Numbered from the stretch's first letter, positions 1 to 14,100 are shown. The stretch: 64,000 bases of DNA from Dromaius novaehollandiae (GCF_036370855.1 NC_088099.1:23031501-23095500), one strand, 5' to 3'. Numbers and translations: made by a program. The notes: a model not told the origin generated them from the letters alone.

Positions 1-1500
1 AGCAAGGGATATCGAAGGCAAAAAAAAGGGGCTTCTAGGCGAACCTCAGCAGCAACAGGAAGGTGTAGGGCCACAGCTGAATGGGGCAGGTGTACCTACT
101 TTTACACAAGGTATTCAAAGCCCTCAACCACCTCTCAAGCCTCCCAAGTCTCTGTATCTAGCAGCAGAGTTCAGGGGAGAAGGAGTACCCATGGCAGAGG
201 AGGATCGAGTTAGGGACTAAAGTAAACCGGATACACAGAAGTCCGCAGGACCAGATGTTTGACAGGATGCTCAGGGAGTTGGCTGAGGTCATTGTGAGTC
301 TGCTCTCTATCATCTCTGACAAGTCACAGTGAGCAGGAGAGACACTCAATGATTGGAAAAGTAAAATATCACACTCATCTTCAAAATATGAATGAAGGAA
401 CTATAAGTCAGTCAGCCTCACCTCAGTCAACCTGGGAAGGTTATGGAACAAGTTTTCCTGGAAGCCATTTCCAGGCACAGAAAGGACAAAAAGGTGTTTG
501 GAAACAGTCAGAATAAATTTACCATAGGCCAATCAATCCTGGCCAAACTGATTACCTTCTGTGACAAAATGAATGCCTTGGCAGACAAGAGGCGAGCAGT
601 GGATGTCATTTACCTTGACTTTAGCAAGACTTTCAGCATCATCTCCCATACTATCCCTGCAGCGAAACTCAAGAGGTATGTACTGAATGAAGGGACTGTA
701 AGGCAGGTGAAAAACTGGCTGGACCACCAGGCTCAAAGGGTCAATGGTTCAAAGTTACATGAGCTGAAATAATTCCGTGAAGTTCACCTGCACCTGAGGT
801 GGTCACCTGCACTTGAGGTGGAATAACTCTATGAAGCAGTATGTTCAGAGGCCAGCTAGCTGCGGGGGCTTCACAGAAAAGGATCTGGACGTCCCAGCAG
901 ACTGAAGGTCAAACATGGGTGAGCATTGTGCCCATGAGGTGATGAGGGCCAGCTGCACTGAAGGCTACATTACCAAGAGCATAGATAACAGGTCAAGATT
1001 ATTATTGCCCTCTACACAGCACTTGTGAGGCCACATCTGGAATACTCTGTCCAGTTTTGGGCCTCCAGGTAAAGAGAGATATTGGCAAACTAGAGTGAGT
1101 CTAGCCAAGGGCCACTGAGAGGGGTAGGGGCCTTGATGTGTAGGTATGTGAAATATAAGGAGAGGCTGAGAGAGCTGGGAGAATTATAGGCTAATGGAAG
1201 ACCTAATTGCTATCTTCAACTAGCTAAAGAAGGATTATAGGGAAGACAGAGCCAAACTCTTCTCAGAGGTGCACAGCAAAAGGACAAGAGGCAAGAGTCA
1301 TAATTTGGGAAGGCAAGGGAAATTCCAATGGGATATAAGGAGAAAAAATTCACCAAGAATGTGACTAAGCGCTGGAACAGGTTGCCTAGAGAGGTTGACT
1401 GGATGAGGCCCTGAGCAGCCTGCTCCTGCTTTGAGCAGGGGGCTGGGCCAGGTGAGCTCTAGAGGTCCCGTCCAGCCTGCGCAGCTCTGACAGTCTGTGC
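1..1500 (+). repeat. CR1-type LINE fragment, 5' end outside the window
   Basis: The sequence follows the CR1 reverse transcriptase region on the plus strand: the open stretch at 443-772 encodes VDVIYLDFSKTF (RT motif FSKAFD-like) and KNWLDHQAQRVNGSK. The later part reads CGCTGGAACAGGTTGCC, then the CR1 3' end (AGAGGTCCCGTCCAGCCTG) and stops near 1500. Several frameshifts and stops show that it is dead. Its orientation is opposite to gene A. CR1 is the dominant LINE of birds and other reptiles. Confidence 0.85.
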
Positions 1501-1859
1501 TAGAGCTCGGGGCATGACATTTTCAGGACTCCTACAGATGGGAATGTGCTTTTCAGAGCAGGCTAAGGAGCTTATTCCGACAGTTACCTGTAATGAGCAC
1601 GGTTCTCCTTGCGGCCAAAAGGTGATGCTGGTCCCATGTAGAGGCTGGAATTGTCTGACTGTTCACTTACTCAGTGTCGTTCCAGGTTTAAGTATACACT
1701 CAACAATCCTTCCAGGTACTACTGTTTGTGAGCAGATTCAGAGCTTGCAAGATTACTTGTTCCTGCTAGCACATAAAACAAGAAGCACGCTGTGCAAAAC
1801 AGACTAGAATTTCCATAGGAGAAAACTACTTTGCCTTAAGAATTCTTGTATTCCAATGC
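1501..1859. other. Gap between CR1 and gene A 3' end
   Basis: Single-copy looking sequence with a 97-codon plus-strand frame (1514-1807) that has no recognisable motif. It probably holds only the downstream flank of gene A. Confidence 0.5.
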
Positions 1860-1865
1860 TTTAAT
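1860..1865 (-). terminator. Gene A candidate polyadenylation signal (ATTAAA)
   Basis: ATTAAA on the minus strand lies 36 nt past the stop codon of gene A. It is the only close hexamer I see before the CR1 element, so the 3' UTR would be very short if this site is used. Confidence 0.45.
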
Positions 1866-1900
1866 TTCTTTCAAAATCAGGCACAAGTTTACTTTGCTCA

Positions 1901-2145
1901 CTAAACTCTTGCCTGTTCATTTTGTTCAATGTTGGTCACAAGACAGTTTGACTCATGAGTTCCAGGTTCAGCATCACCACAGTATATGGTATTGTCAAAA
2001 CTGGCTGTGATTGTTGGCTGATTATGTCTTTTTTTATAGAAAAAATATACTGTAAGGCCAGTTCCTGCTAGAAGAAGAAAAACCAGTATAGCAACCATCC
2101 CACTGAATCCATGTGCAGGTGCAGAAGTAGCTTCCTTTTCTGATA
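1901..2145 (-). CDS. MRC1: Gene A exon 30: membrane helix and cytoplasmic tail
   Basis: 245 nt including TAG at 1903-1901, residues 1363-1443. A hydrophobic helix (about 1377-1399, GMVAILVFLLLAGTGLTVYF) is followed by the stop-transfer YKKRH and a 44-residue tail. The tail keeps the F-x-x-x-x-Y endocytic signal as FDNTIY (1412-1417), but Cys follows the tyrosine where MRC1 usually has Phe. The C-terminus TNIEQNEQARV resembles the family end. Confidence 0.93.
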
Positions 2146-5100
2146 CTGTGAAAATTTAAAAAAAAAAAAGTTACCTCAAATGACCATAGAGTGCTATTGT
2201 ATACAACAAACATTTTCCTAGGTAAACTAACTGCTTTGACTATAAAAGTACTGAACAATGATAACAAGAATTAAAAGTGGTGCGAGTTCCGGATGGATGA
2301 TGCAAAATTAGGCTTGGTCTCTTCAATGTTTCTTTTAAAAGGAGCATTATATTCACCACAGTTCATTCAGAAAACAACAAAAATATCTTAATTCAGTAAG
2401 GCAACCAGTTTGAGAGAGGAGTTCTCCATTTAAAGAAGTTTAAAATAAAAGCTTGAGTCAAATTTAAAAGAAACTTACCTGGAGACAATTTTATTAGTAA
2501 ATAATAAATACCTATAAGTTATAGAAATTTCTATTTAATGTACTTATAAGTAGCAAACCTACCTTTATGGATTGATGAATCATGGGTTGGTTCAACTGCA
2601 GTAACTTGAAAATTTAAAAAATATATATTATATAGAGTTTGTGAGCAACCAATCAAGGTGTAAATAAATATTGCATACATAACTTTTTTTTTTTTTTTTT
2701 TTTTTGCTCCTATGGTATTTTAAATAATGGAAATGAAAAATATATGAAAATACTTTTCCTGAAATTTCAGGCTAAATCAATCAAATATTCTTGCTAAAAT
2801 GTTTCTTTTAAAAAGCAAAGTTTTTTTCTCATTGTTAATTGCTTTGAGCACTTCTTTTTTTTGGTGGGGAAAGACAGACATTGGGTGTTTTCACACTTCC
2901 ATGGTATCTAGCATTCACACTGGGAAATTCAATCTTTTACACTTGCAAAAGTGAGAAGCACTTTTGTACTTGAAAACACTTAAGCGGTATTTTTAGGCAA
3001 CTTCCTTCTCCTTCCATTGCTTGGGGAGCGTAATCTAGTGGATTGCCCACAGAACTGGCAGGGCAGCCATACAAAGCACGTGGATGACTTATTTGCCAAT
3101 CTTCCAACATCTGGAGATCCAAAAGCAGGAGTTTTAATTGTTTCCCCATTTCATCTATTATAGTTGTTCAGGGGCTCGATTTGCCCAGGGCAGATGTTAT
3201 AAATCTCAAGCTGTCTCCCAGCTGATCTGTGCAAACACTGCAGACTCCATGTGCGCCTGGTGACTCACGCTAGCTACGCGTCTGCAGAGTTACATACTTC
3301 ACATCTCACACAGCACTGCTGCTCACACAAAGTGGACTTTACCCTCATCTGTAACACATTCGGATTTCTCATGGATCAACACAAAAAAACCACATGGCCA
3401 TAAATAAACTTTAAAAATCAAATGTACTAGGCTGTTTGATAGTCCTTGCAGGTCTCCCTATGTGCCTATGTCACTTAAACTGTGAGAAACAAACTGGGCC
3501 CACTCTCATCTTGTGCTTTCTGCTTGGCCATCCAGCAGATCCCAGGCACGTGACACTCCTCCCGATCCCACCAGCAGCACCTGCATTCCTTTCCAGGCTC
3601 TCAGTAACTTTCCACTGCTCCCTTTCTCTTCAGCTATCAGGAGTGTGCCTTTCCCTCTTCTCAGCACTTGTTCAGTCATCTACTCATCATCTACTGCCAC
3701 TTTCAGCCTAATCATAATGCCTCTCAGGTTTCCCCTGTACCCTCACCAAGTGATATGTTCTCCCCTGCCCCAGGGGTACAGGCAGGTGCCAAGACATAAG
3801 TACTTTTGCACTGAGAAGAGGAAACAGTGACCCTCAGGTTCTTCTCTAACATTATTTCTCATTGTCTTTAGGAAGAGTTATTTTTGGCTTTAATGCAAGT
3901 AGGGAACACATGCATAAGCATTAATACATAAAGAGTACCCAGTGCATAAGCATAAGCATTGGGTATATTAACCATTATTTCTAAAATAACCCAGTGCACA
4001 GAATGCAAAACTTACTCTTTGGGATTTTGCAAATAAAATTCTGATCAACAGAGCAGTAATAGTTCCTCCAGGCTCCACTTGTGACATCCATGTCAACACA
4101 GTGTTCCTCAAAAAGTGCTGTAGGTTCTCCTTTCTCCCAGTTGACAAAGTCTACTGCACTTCTGTCTGTCCACGTCCATTCCCCTAAAACCAAAAGTATT
4201 AACTACTGAGTGGATGAAGTGGGGAATCATTTCCTGTCTAGCAGGCACTACTACATCTGGGCATGGAATTTATTATTTGATTTAATTAGCACATTAGCAT
4301 AACAGAGGACTCAGTTCTCACTCTTTAACAGTCAGAGATGTTCAGATGGGAATGTCTCAAATGTAAGTTCTCATAAGCAGTATACAGACATGGTTAACTC
4401 CGTTACCCTAGACAGTCATGACTGTCAGCAAAGCACGAAGGAAATGACCTGGCTGCCTGAGTACTTTTAATCAAAGCCAGTGCCCAGACCTCGCCAGTGC
4501 CTGGGCACCTTGAGAACAAGCAGAGTGCCAGTGCAAGGCATGCCCTGTGGCTATTCAGTCCAAGGATGCAAAGCACTCTGAAATTTTTTTTTTTTATATG
4601 GATCCAAGATCAATGAATAGCTGTTTTATTAGAACTAGATCAATTAATTATCTCAGCAGACTGAATCAGACTTCTTAAATAATAATTCCCTACTCTTCTC
4701 GTGCCCAGACCCATGAAGTGGGAATAATTACAATCTCTGGTCCTTCATGGTGTCCTTTCATGGCAGCGTTTCATGATACAGTTTGCACCTGCCACAATCC
4801 CACCTTCTCCAAGCCATGTTCTGCACCTGCACATTCTTGTTGCCTGTGTTTGCACTGACACGCATGTGGCAATGCAGTGGGCCAACCAAGGGAACAAATC
4901 ATTTCTTTTGAACAGTTCATTGTCAGCTAGAGCAGCTCTAACTGGCCTACTATGCAGCAAGATGCCTGTCACTGCTGGCAGCAAGAGTCAAGGGACCTGG
5001 GCAGCCAGGGCCAGGACCACAGCAGCCCAGCTGAGACTTGCTCTGGAGCTGGACCCTCAAAGACTGCCATGAAAAACAGGCGTTAGAATTATAATGATAC

Positions 5101-8100
5101 TGAAAACAGGATCAGATTTTCTTTCACCAATACTTTTCACTGGAAATTTTGAACCACAAGTACAAGTAAAAAGCTAACATAATTTGGATGAAATATTCCA
5201 CCAATGAATGAATGAAAATCATGGAAAATTTATTGGAAAAAAATGAAAAAAGAGATTAAGAAATGTTGCTAGGCCATTCATATAAGTTGCTATTCTCCTG
5301 TGTTGTTAAGAAATAAATTTCAGTTTAAGGCTGCCTGAGCTTTTAATTGCAAGACATTATTTTTCTTAAAAGGCTAACACCAGTTAAATATCAAACAATT
5401 GGCATAAAAATGTGACAGGAAACATTTAATCAAGTATTGCAGATCTAAGTTGAAACCTTTTTCAGACTGAAATATACTCTAATTAAGGTAAAGATACAAA
5501 AATTATAGACCTCTTGATGGCTTATGTTCTTAAGTATTTTAGCAGAAAAATCTATTAATTTTAAACAGTTGATTTCCCTCTGTTTACTTCTGAGTATTTT
5601 TTTCTCAATATGCAATGTGAAATAATTACCATCAATATTTTTGAACAATCCTATCCAAAACTTTCTCAAGTCACTTGCAATTGGAGACAAGTAAAATAAG
5701 AGGAAGTTCATTTCAGCCGAATCTTCTATGGAAACCAAAGAAGCACCTAAAATATCAATTAAATATTACATAAAATTTCAGGAAGATTTTCATTAGAAAT
5801 TATTTATCTCACTCAACTTTCATGCCATGTTTCACTATGATCAGCTTTATCATATTTATTAAAAAGCTTGATAATAATTTTAAATTAGTTGTTAACTTAT
5901 AATTAATACACATACACACATCTATATATTATCTCTTAGTTCTGGATTTAAAAAAAGAAAAAAAAAGAAAAAAAAGAAAAAAAAGATAAAAGAAGTTTGA
6001 AAACTTCAGCACTAAATTCACAGGATTTCATTGATCCCTAGGTTCAGCACTTCTACTTTGTATGACCTGACCTTAACCTGATAAAGACTGCGCCAAACTG
6101 AGACTCAGAATAGAGACCCTCTGTGAACAGAGTTAAGAATTTCTGGTGAGGAAGAAGAGACTAAAAGCAGAAGAGCCATCAAAGTGGTGGGATAAAGTGA
6201 ACAGGAAAAGCAAAACAATGGTGGAGTGAGTGGAGAGACATAAGGTGTATCTGAGGAGGAGATTCAGAGAGGCAAGCAGGGGCTTTCAGGCCACCTAAAG
6301 GGTTAATGGGCAATCCATAAAGAATTAATCCCTTCACCTGTCTATCTATCTCTGAGATTCTTGTGTTTTTACTTGAAATGCTGGAAAGACAGAAAGGTAA
6401 AACAACAATGAGATTTAGATTGCAACCTGGCTCTTTATTTTGGACATGAGCAATCTTCGAAATCTCTTACTAAAAACTGACACTCACCCATCTGAATACA
6501 TGTCATGGAAGCATCAGGCCAGCTTTCTTCAGAAGCGGTGTGAACATAGTAGCAATGACTACGGAAAGGAATCCAAGATCTACCACGCTTTGGTTCAGGA
6601 CATTTTCCAGGAAGTTGTGGTGGTTCACTAGGGATTAACTCTGTTAGTGAGACACAGATTTCAATGGGGTCTTAAAGGCCAAGGGAAGTAGCCCCTACCA
6701 GTGTGACAATGTGACAATGATTCCAATGGAAAGAACATCCCATAGACATAAGTAATAATAAAACATTAAATTAATGATGGTAAACTAATAATAAACTACC
6801 CTGGTTGAGGTCGAATCTCCAATCTGCTAAAGGAGGTTTACAGCAGTTTAACTGCAACTGTCTTCAGCCAGGTTATTTTGACTTAAAATTTGTGAAATAG
6901 AATGAGGAATGAGGCAGCGTACACATAGGATCTTGATACCAACACCACACAGTGATGTGTTCCTAAGTTGTCAATCATTTGTTGTTGAAGCATGCTCTGC
7001 ATCTGCCGTATTATTCTGTGCTTCACCGCTAGTTTTGTGTTTTTGTGCACATACAGCTTCCAAGCAGCTCCGTTCTGAGAGGTGCAAGAGCAAAGGGCAA
7101 CAGACAGACAAGGCATAACGAGAGCAATACTCTGCAGCAAAAGCAGCTGCCCATAGCGTCTGCCTGGCTTGTGGACGACCAGTGGCTTGCTCAATCAGTT
7201 TGCAGCAAAGTTAGAGGAATTCAAAACTGCCTGTATCTACCCTTGTACATATGTCCTAAACTATGTAAAAGTCAAATTAGCTTTCTTTTTCATGACTTGA
7301 TTAAAGGCAAAGTATGGCTTAAAAGAACATTAGATTTACTGTGAAGTATGGTGGAAATACCACAAATTTCAAGTATAATTTAAGACACGGATTTGACAAT
7401 AAAGTCTTTAAAACCTGAGCCCCTTAAGTGTTTTAGCAGAAGCTTCCTAGGATCTTATACTTTTCTCAAATACAAATTCATTCATTTAATCCTTTAACAT
7501 CTATTGACATATAAATACACATAAATATCTCTCTCTACCTATATAGATACATAAAAAAATAATTTGGTTGTTTAAATATTTGTTGTATTCTACTTCCTGG
7601 TCCTGCTTCCAGCTACATTTGTTTGTTACACTAACTGAAGTTTATTATCTACCAGTATTATAAAAGATAATTTAAAATATAAAAATATCATTAATATATT
7701 CGTAGTTAGGCTAAAGAGGACCAGTTCTGCAATTTCTGACAAACAAGTATAAATAGAGATCCATTGCTTGTAGCATGAAATGTTGCAGTTAGCTTTAGGA
7801 CATGAGTGTGTTGACTGGCCTGTGAAATGAAATGTAACGTACGAAACTTTGGAAATCACTCAGGTAAGACAGACTGGATCTGGGAATTCTTCCTGGACAA
7901 AAGCAATAGTTTATCACAAGACCCACACCATCTATCACAATCTTTACATATGTGGAATGGCTAAATTGAAATAAAGCCACAAATATAAAGTCCAGCCTCC
8001 CTGACGACTCTTGTTCCGTTCACAACCTACCATCAGATTGTTTACAGAGAGAGAAAAACGTTTCATTGCAAGATGCTGTCTTCCAGAAACCATCCAGATC

Positions 8101-11100
8101 TAAATAGACACAGGCTGTGTTCTTATTTGGTTCTCCACTTGCCCAGTTGTGATACCTGCTTCTCCTTCTATCTGACCATACGTAATGGCCATGACTCTAA
8201 AAGCAAATGACAGTAAAGATTATTTCACATACAGGAACTGAATTAAAAGGAAATGGCAGAACCACAGCTTCTTGTGCAAGATTAACCAGTCCTCTGTCAT
8301 GAATACCTAGCAGTCTGGTCCAACTTTCAGTCTCTAGACAGCAGATGAGGCAGTGCTCCTACAGACGTTCTTTTGGTATGCAACCAGCATTATTAAATTC
8401 ACACCATCAACTTTTGCAGTAGATGGAGAGAAGGCCTTGTGGTACAAATGTGGATATAGAATTGAAGATTTTATGACAGGGGTCAATATATATGCACCAA
8501 GGGATCAAATAAAGATTGCAGAGAAATTAATGTTAGTGTTCCTTTTACAGAGGCTTCTCTATGTATTCAGAAAGCAAAAAGAAAGAACAGAAGTTCCACT
8601 AGAGAGGAATATTGACCATAATTTTCATCAGGGCAAGAACCCTTAGGCACACACTACGGACCTCTGCCACTCATGCTAACAGCGCTTGTAATAGGTTTCT
8701 ACCCCTTATAAGGACCTGTCTCTTACAAGAGACAGGTTGAGCACACATAATTTTTCAGTGTATTTCACCATGATTTGCAGACGACGACCATCAGCAGAGA
8801 CAGCCACAGTTTGCTCCCCTCACCCTGTCCTGTGCAGCCTGCCCCCTTCTTCTTTCAGTCTTTGGATGTAGGCTGCCATTCAGTTCTTTGTACCAGTTTA
8901 ACAATCCTTTTTCCTTTGAAGTCCTTCACCAGGTTTCTTCCCAGCTTCCTATCTAATCCAGGTTTCCTTGTGCTGCCTCTCACTTCAGCTCCAATTCCTC
9001 TCTCCTCCCACTTCCTGCCAAGCTCCAGTGCTACCTCTGCTTTTTTGTTTCCTCTCAGGTCTTTTTCCACAGACATCCAACTGCATGATCTTTTTTCATG
9101 TCCTTTCCATATGCCTTTTATATATGCTTCCCCATGTGCCCATTTAAGGGCTATGCACTCTTCACTAACTGAGGCTGTCTAAGATATTCCCATTTCCAGA
9201 TGCCTGTTCCTGCCTCTATGCTGCACCTTGCCCCTTCACCAGTTGTTCCAGTTCAGGTGCTTATAGGAAGTAAATAGAAATAATATGAGTAAAAATAACC
9301 TCAAGAAGAAGCAGTTGTTTCTGTGGCCCAGTTTACAGTGTGTCCTCAGAAATAACTGTACTAGCACACATGAGTGTGTGGCAAACCCTGGCGTAGGAAC
9401 TGGAAACTTCTTAGCCACTTTCACCACAGAAGTCACCATCTACTGCAGCTACATCCTTTGAAATAGGGGCTGTGGGAGTTCTTACTTATACTATGGCCAG
9501 ATGTTTAGAAGTTTAAAACCCCTGAAGTCCAGGGAAGTTAGGTACTTTGGCAAGACTTTGACGCGTGCAGCTCATTCACAGATCAGATTCATAGCACTCA
9601 TGTAGCAGCAAACAGTGCCCTCAGTACTGGATCCTGTTAGCCTCTGACCAACAAATATGGAAGCTCTATTCTGATCTAGAGTACAGGTATGACTGGCACA
9701 AGTATTTGATCATCTTACCGTGTTGCTGTTAAGACCAATCCATACAGGCTTCCCATGGTGTAACATTTGTAACCACAGGTAAGAATCAGCGTAAGGATCC
9801 AAAATGCTGGCAAGTTCTGCAAATTGGTCTTTGCAGTTCTTTTGTGCTTCTTCCCAGTTCATTTTGTAGTTTGTGATTGCATAGCGGTCATTACCATAAT
9901 TATTAAAGCCAAAGACCGGAACTGTGGGTTGGGAATTATGAAATTTAGGGTCTGTAACAAACAAAGAAGAAAAGCCACATGCTTTATACTGGATAGACAT
10001 ATCATATCACTGAAAGAGGATCTACTGTACTAGTGTAGTCAAGTAATTGAGGGGCTGCAATAACAAACTAAGATGTGTCAGAACTATCACTGCAGTGGTG
10101 AAAGTCATGGTTCCATATTCTGTAAAAAATTTTCTGATCTTTGTCAGAATGGTGTTTGATAGCCTTTTACCATAAGTATATACAGCACCGCCAGGAACAT
10201 GCCTGTATGCACTAGACATTTGCAAAGTATAACGTAACTGTGTAGGGCATTAAAGGGAACAGTCCTCCACACATCTTCACAGAATCACAGAAGGGCTGAC
10301 ATTGGAAGGGACCTCTGCAGATGAGCTAGTCCAACCCCCCTGCTCAAGCAGGGTCACCTAGAGCACATTTCCAAGGATTGTGTCCAGACGGCTTTTGAGT
10401 ATCTCCAGAGAAGGAGACTCCACAGCCTCTCTGGGTAAACTGTTCCAGTGCTCTGTCACCGTCACAGTAAAGAAGTTTTTCCTCATCTTCAGACAGAACT
10501 TCCTGTGTTTCAGTTTGTACCTGTTGCCTCTTGTTCTATTGCTGGGCACCACTTAAAAGAGTCTGGCCCCTAATATATCTCCCATGGTACATAAGCATTA
10601 CTAACAAAAAGTGGCCTAAGATAAGTAGCTGAGTGTAAAACTGGCACACTGTGAACAAGGAGAGGGCTATAACTGCTGCTGAAGGAATTGTCTAAGACTG
10701 TAAAGGAAGTCAAACAGGGCAGTTTTCCAAAGCAGAAGTTGCAACGCTTTTAAGTATAACAGTAAAATTTCTGTTTTGAAGAATTTGCCCACCTAAAAAC
10801 AAAATACTTCATTGATATATCTCTTTCCTTCCTAACCATCAAAAATAGTACAATATACGGTGATCCATAGATTTTGTTTTTTAATTTACTGATCTGGTCC
10901 TTAAAATAAGAATGATTAAGAGCTTTTCTCCAGAAAGTAAAGTGCATGTTCATTTTGTTAAAATGTTCCCTAGTGCACATGATACTATCAAATTAATTTC
11001 ATTAGAAATAGTGTCAAATATGAGAAAGTCACTTTTAACACCAGCGTGACATAACCACAATAAATCATTGGCTGTACTAGAAGCAGGTGAAAGAGAGCTC

Positions 11101-14100
11101 ACCAGTATTTTTCTGGCATATATAGCTTTTGCTTGTTTTACATTCTTCATCTTTCCATTTCCCTGCCTGTTCAGTAGGGTTCTTCATCATAAAGACACAG
11201 TCATCCTAGAAGAGAAATGAGATTAACAAAAAAAGACGTGGATTAATAAGAAACGTTCCTATTCCTGCTTGATATACAGACTCACCTATCACACACAGAC
11301 ATGCATAAATGAATAAATGAAGGTCATATATATGAACTCATACAAGCAATGGTCACAAGCAGTAATATGACTGTGACCAACCCTATGACAACTCAACCCT
11401 AGAAAAATTTTTACTGGCACGGAGGGAGTTGCAAAGTATAGCACAGAACAAGCATCTGGGACCGTGTGCACGTGCACATCTCTGCGTGTGCATGCATGTG
11501 TGCATGAGTGAATACATGCGTGTGCTAGGTCTGGCCCAGAGCATGTTGCAGCTCTGTTGCTGTTTTCCTGGAGGTCATGGGGAACCATTCACCAGCACTG
11601 AAGACTGCCTAAACAGCTAAGATCCTCTTCCTGCCCTGGTCCAGCACCAGGAAAGCACAGTTAAGCAGCACGGGGTAGAGACCAGAAATGACACCTGGTA
11701 GGCCCCCATCGCTCAACCCCCCCCACACACACAACCATTTCCACATAGATTTGGGTTGTTTACTCTCACACTTTGCCTTCCCCAGCATGAGAAGCTGCTG
11801 CTGAGCTGTCTGTGGCTGGAGGCAGCAGCTCTCCCTCCCGCGTATCAACACAATCTAATCATATCCCTGAAATCCCTCAAAGGCAGTAGCCCAGGTCTTG
11901 GCTGTAAGTGAGGGAGGGTGTACATGAGCTCCTCATGTTAGGAAATGGGCACAGGCTCCTACAGAAAGCATCCGTGAGATGGGGAAGCCTTGGAGATCCC
12001 CAAGAACAGGTCTAGCCTAGATGACAGCTGAGATTGGATCTTATGGAATCATTTCCTGTTTCAGTAGGATGAAAGTATATTAAGGTATTTTCTAAATAGC
12101 AACAACATTTAAAACCAACTTATTTTATTATTCAGTATCAAGCTGTGAGCATGTCTCCCTTCAACACAGCTTCTCAAATATAGTTAAACAGATGTACAGG
12201 AGTGGTGCTATCAACCAGTATTCTACATTAGTCATTTTAAAACTATTGAAAAACATTCAATTTTGTTTGGCAATTAAATATAAATTGGCATAATAGTGAT
12301 AAAATTTTCAAAGCATGCAGAGAGATATTTCGCAAGGGAGATTTGATAGATGGTACAGAGGGGAAAGATAAAAATAAGAAAGGAGGATCCAGATTCTCCT
12401 TCTTCTGATGGTATAATTCAATTTATTTACCTTAATACGCTCAGAGCCAAGAAATATAAATATACACAGTTCTACGAATATTTTCATCAATTCTAAATAA
12501 CATTCACTGTGTCCCAAAATCCTACAGTTACTGTCATATATGGTTTACTTCAGTCTCTTGATTAGTCATGGTAAAGTGGAAGAAATTGCTCACTAGTCTG
12601 AGTTTTGCACAATGCTTCCAACCAACCATCTGTCTGGATTCATACTGGATCATGACAAAACACAGAATTTGAAAAAAATGCTTGAAGGTAGGTCTACAAC
12701 ATGATTGCTGTGCTTTCAAAAGCAACAAGGTCAATAAAAAAATTCATAAAGGAAGCTTTATAGAAAATACAGTTGTAGCTACATGCATTTTAATTCATCT
12801 ACCAAAGTTATGATGATTAACAGATAACCAGAAATTAATGTTTACCTTACTATAATAACTTTGGGAGCCTTTTGCCCAATTTGTGTAGTGAACTGGGCTT
12901 CCATCGGTCCATAAGTATGTGTGCTCCTGATTTATGTCATTCAGGCCAATCCAGGCATCAGTTGCAGCATCTTTTAAGAGGGACATGAGGAAAGCTAAAG
13001 GAAAAAAGAAAAATTATACAAGGAGGAAAACTGAATGCATCTATTCCCAAACAGCACAGATTCTAAGGTACCTGGAACAAGGACTATATATTTTATTTTG
13101 CTCTGTTTTTGGTTTTCTTTTTAAGAAGGTGTTAATCTCATGATAAAATAAAAAGAATAGATATTCCTCAGATGTTAAAATCAGAAAAAATATTTACAAT
13201 TTCAAACATGGGCAAGTTTTAAACCTAAAATTTTAACGTAAAATGGCCCTCTAGATCTTTTTAAGGAATTTATGCACACACTCTTCTGTGTTGTTGATCA
13301 CCTAAGGAAGCACATGAAATGGTTTTGATGGTATTATACACACAAATTAATAGCCTCAGTACACTGCAACTTGGCACATAGAAAATGAGTTCTATGGACT
13401 GCACATTCCATTTTCTTCTTTAGTAATTTCTGTGCTAACCAGACTTAATAACTTTGTTTCTAAAGAGAGTAACACAAATAAGACTATGTAAGAACCAAGG
13501 GTGTATGCACTGAGACCTCAGCTTGGTGGAAGGCCAAATACTGTTTTCCTTTGCTCCTGCCTAGATTGACTTTCCAGTAAAAGAGCGTCTTTCCTCTGCT
13601 GTGGAGAAAAAAACTGAAAACTTAAGCTCTTATGGAACAAGCCAGATGATGGTCTGCAGAGCTCTCAGGAGTCCTAAGGAATTACATTTCCTGAACAAGC
13701 ATGAGGCCTCAGTAAAAGACTGTAACATGCTGAACAGCAAGACCAGCAGGTTCAGGTCTAGCAGAGCAAGGAAAAAAGGGGAAAGTTGGGACTCCAGCAT
13801 TTGGACCATCTGCTGTCTGAGGGTATGTCCTCTACTGATACCCACAGCATTTGAATCAGCAGCTAGCTGTACAGTAATTTATTCTGTTTATTCTATTCTA
13901 CAGTAATTTACTACCTTTGTGTGATATTTTATTTGTGCACTTTAACTTAAAAAATAATATAGGGACATTTATTAGAGGATAAGCCCCTACTATAAAATCT
14001 TAATATTTGAACAGCAACAATTCCTATGTCAGTCCTAATATTAGCCCCAAAGCTATGATTTTAAAAATTACTCAAGACACTAATATCTATGCAAATTTTT

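Noticed and set aside
443-772. 109-codon plus-strand frame as a separate gene
   Set aside because: It encodes part of the CR1 reverse transcriptase and is flanked by other CR1 sequence with stops and frameshifts.
8775-9182. 135-codon plus-strand frame
   Set aside because: The translation is Ser/Pro/Phe-rich low complexity caused by a pyrimidine-rich stretch; no domain is visible.
10358-10552. 64-codon minus-strand frame as a small gene
   Set aside because: It matches the C-terminal part of CR1 ORF2 and continues into the CR1 3' end.
12847-12852. Alternative donor (GTAAGG) in exon 22 of gene A
   Set aside because: It would end the exon in phase 1 while exon 23 starts in phase 0, breaking the frame.
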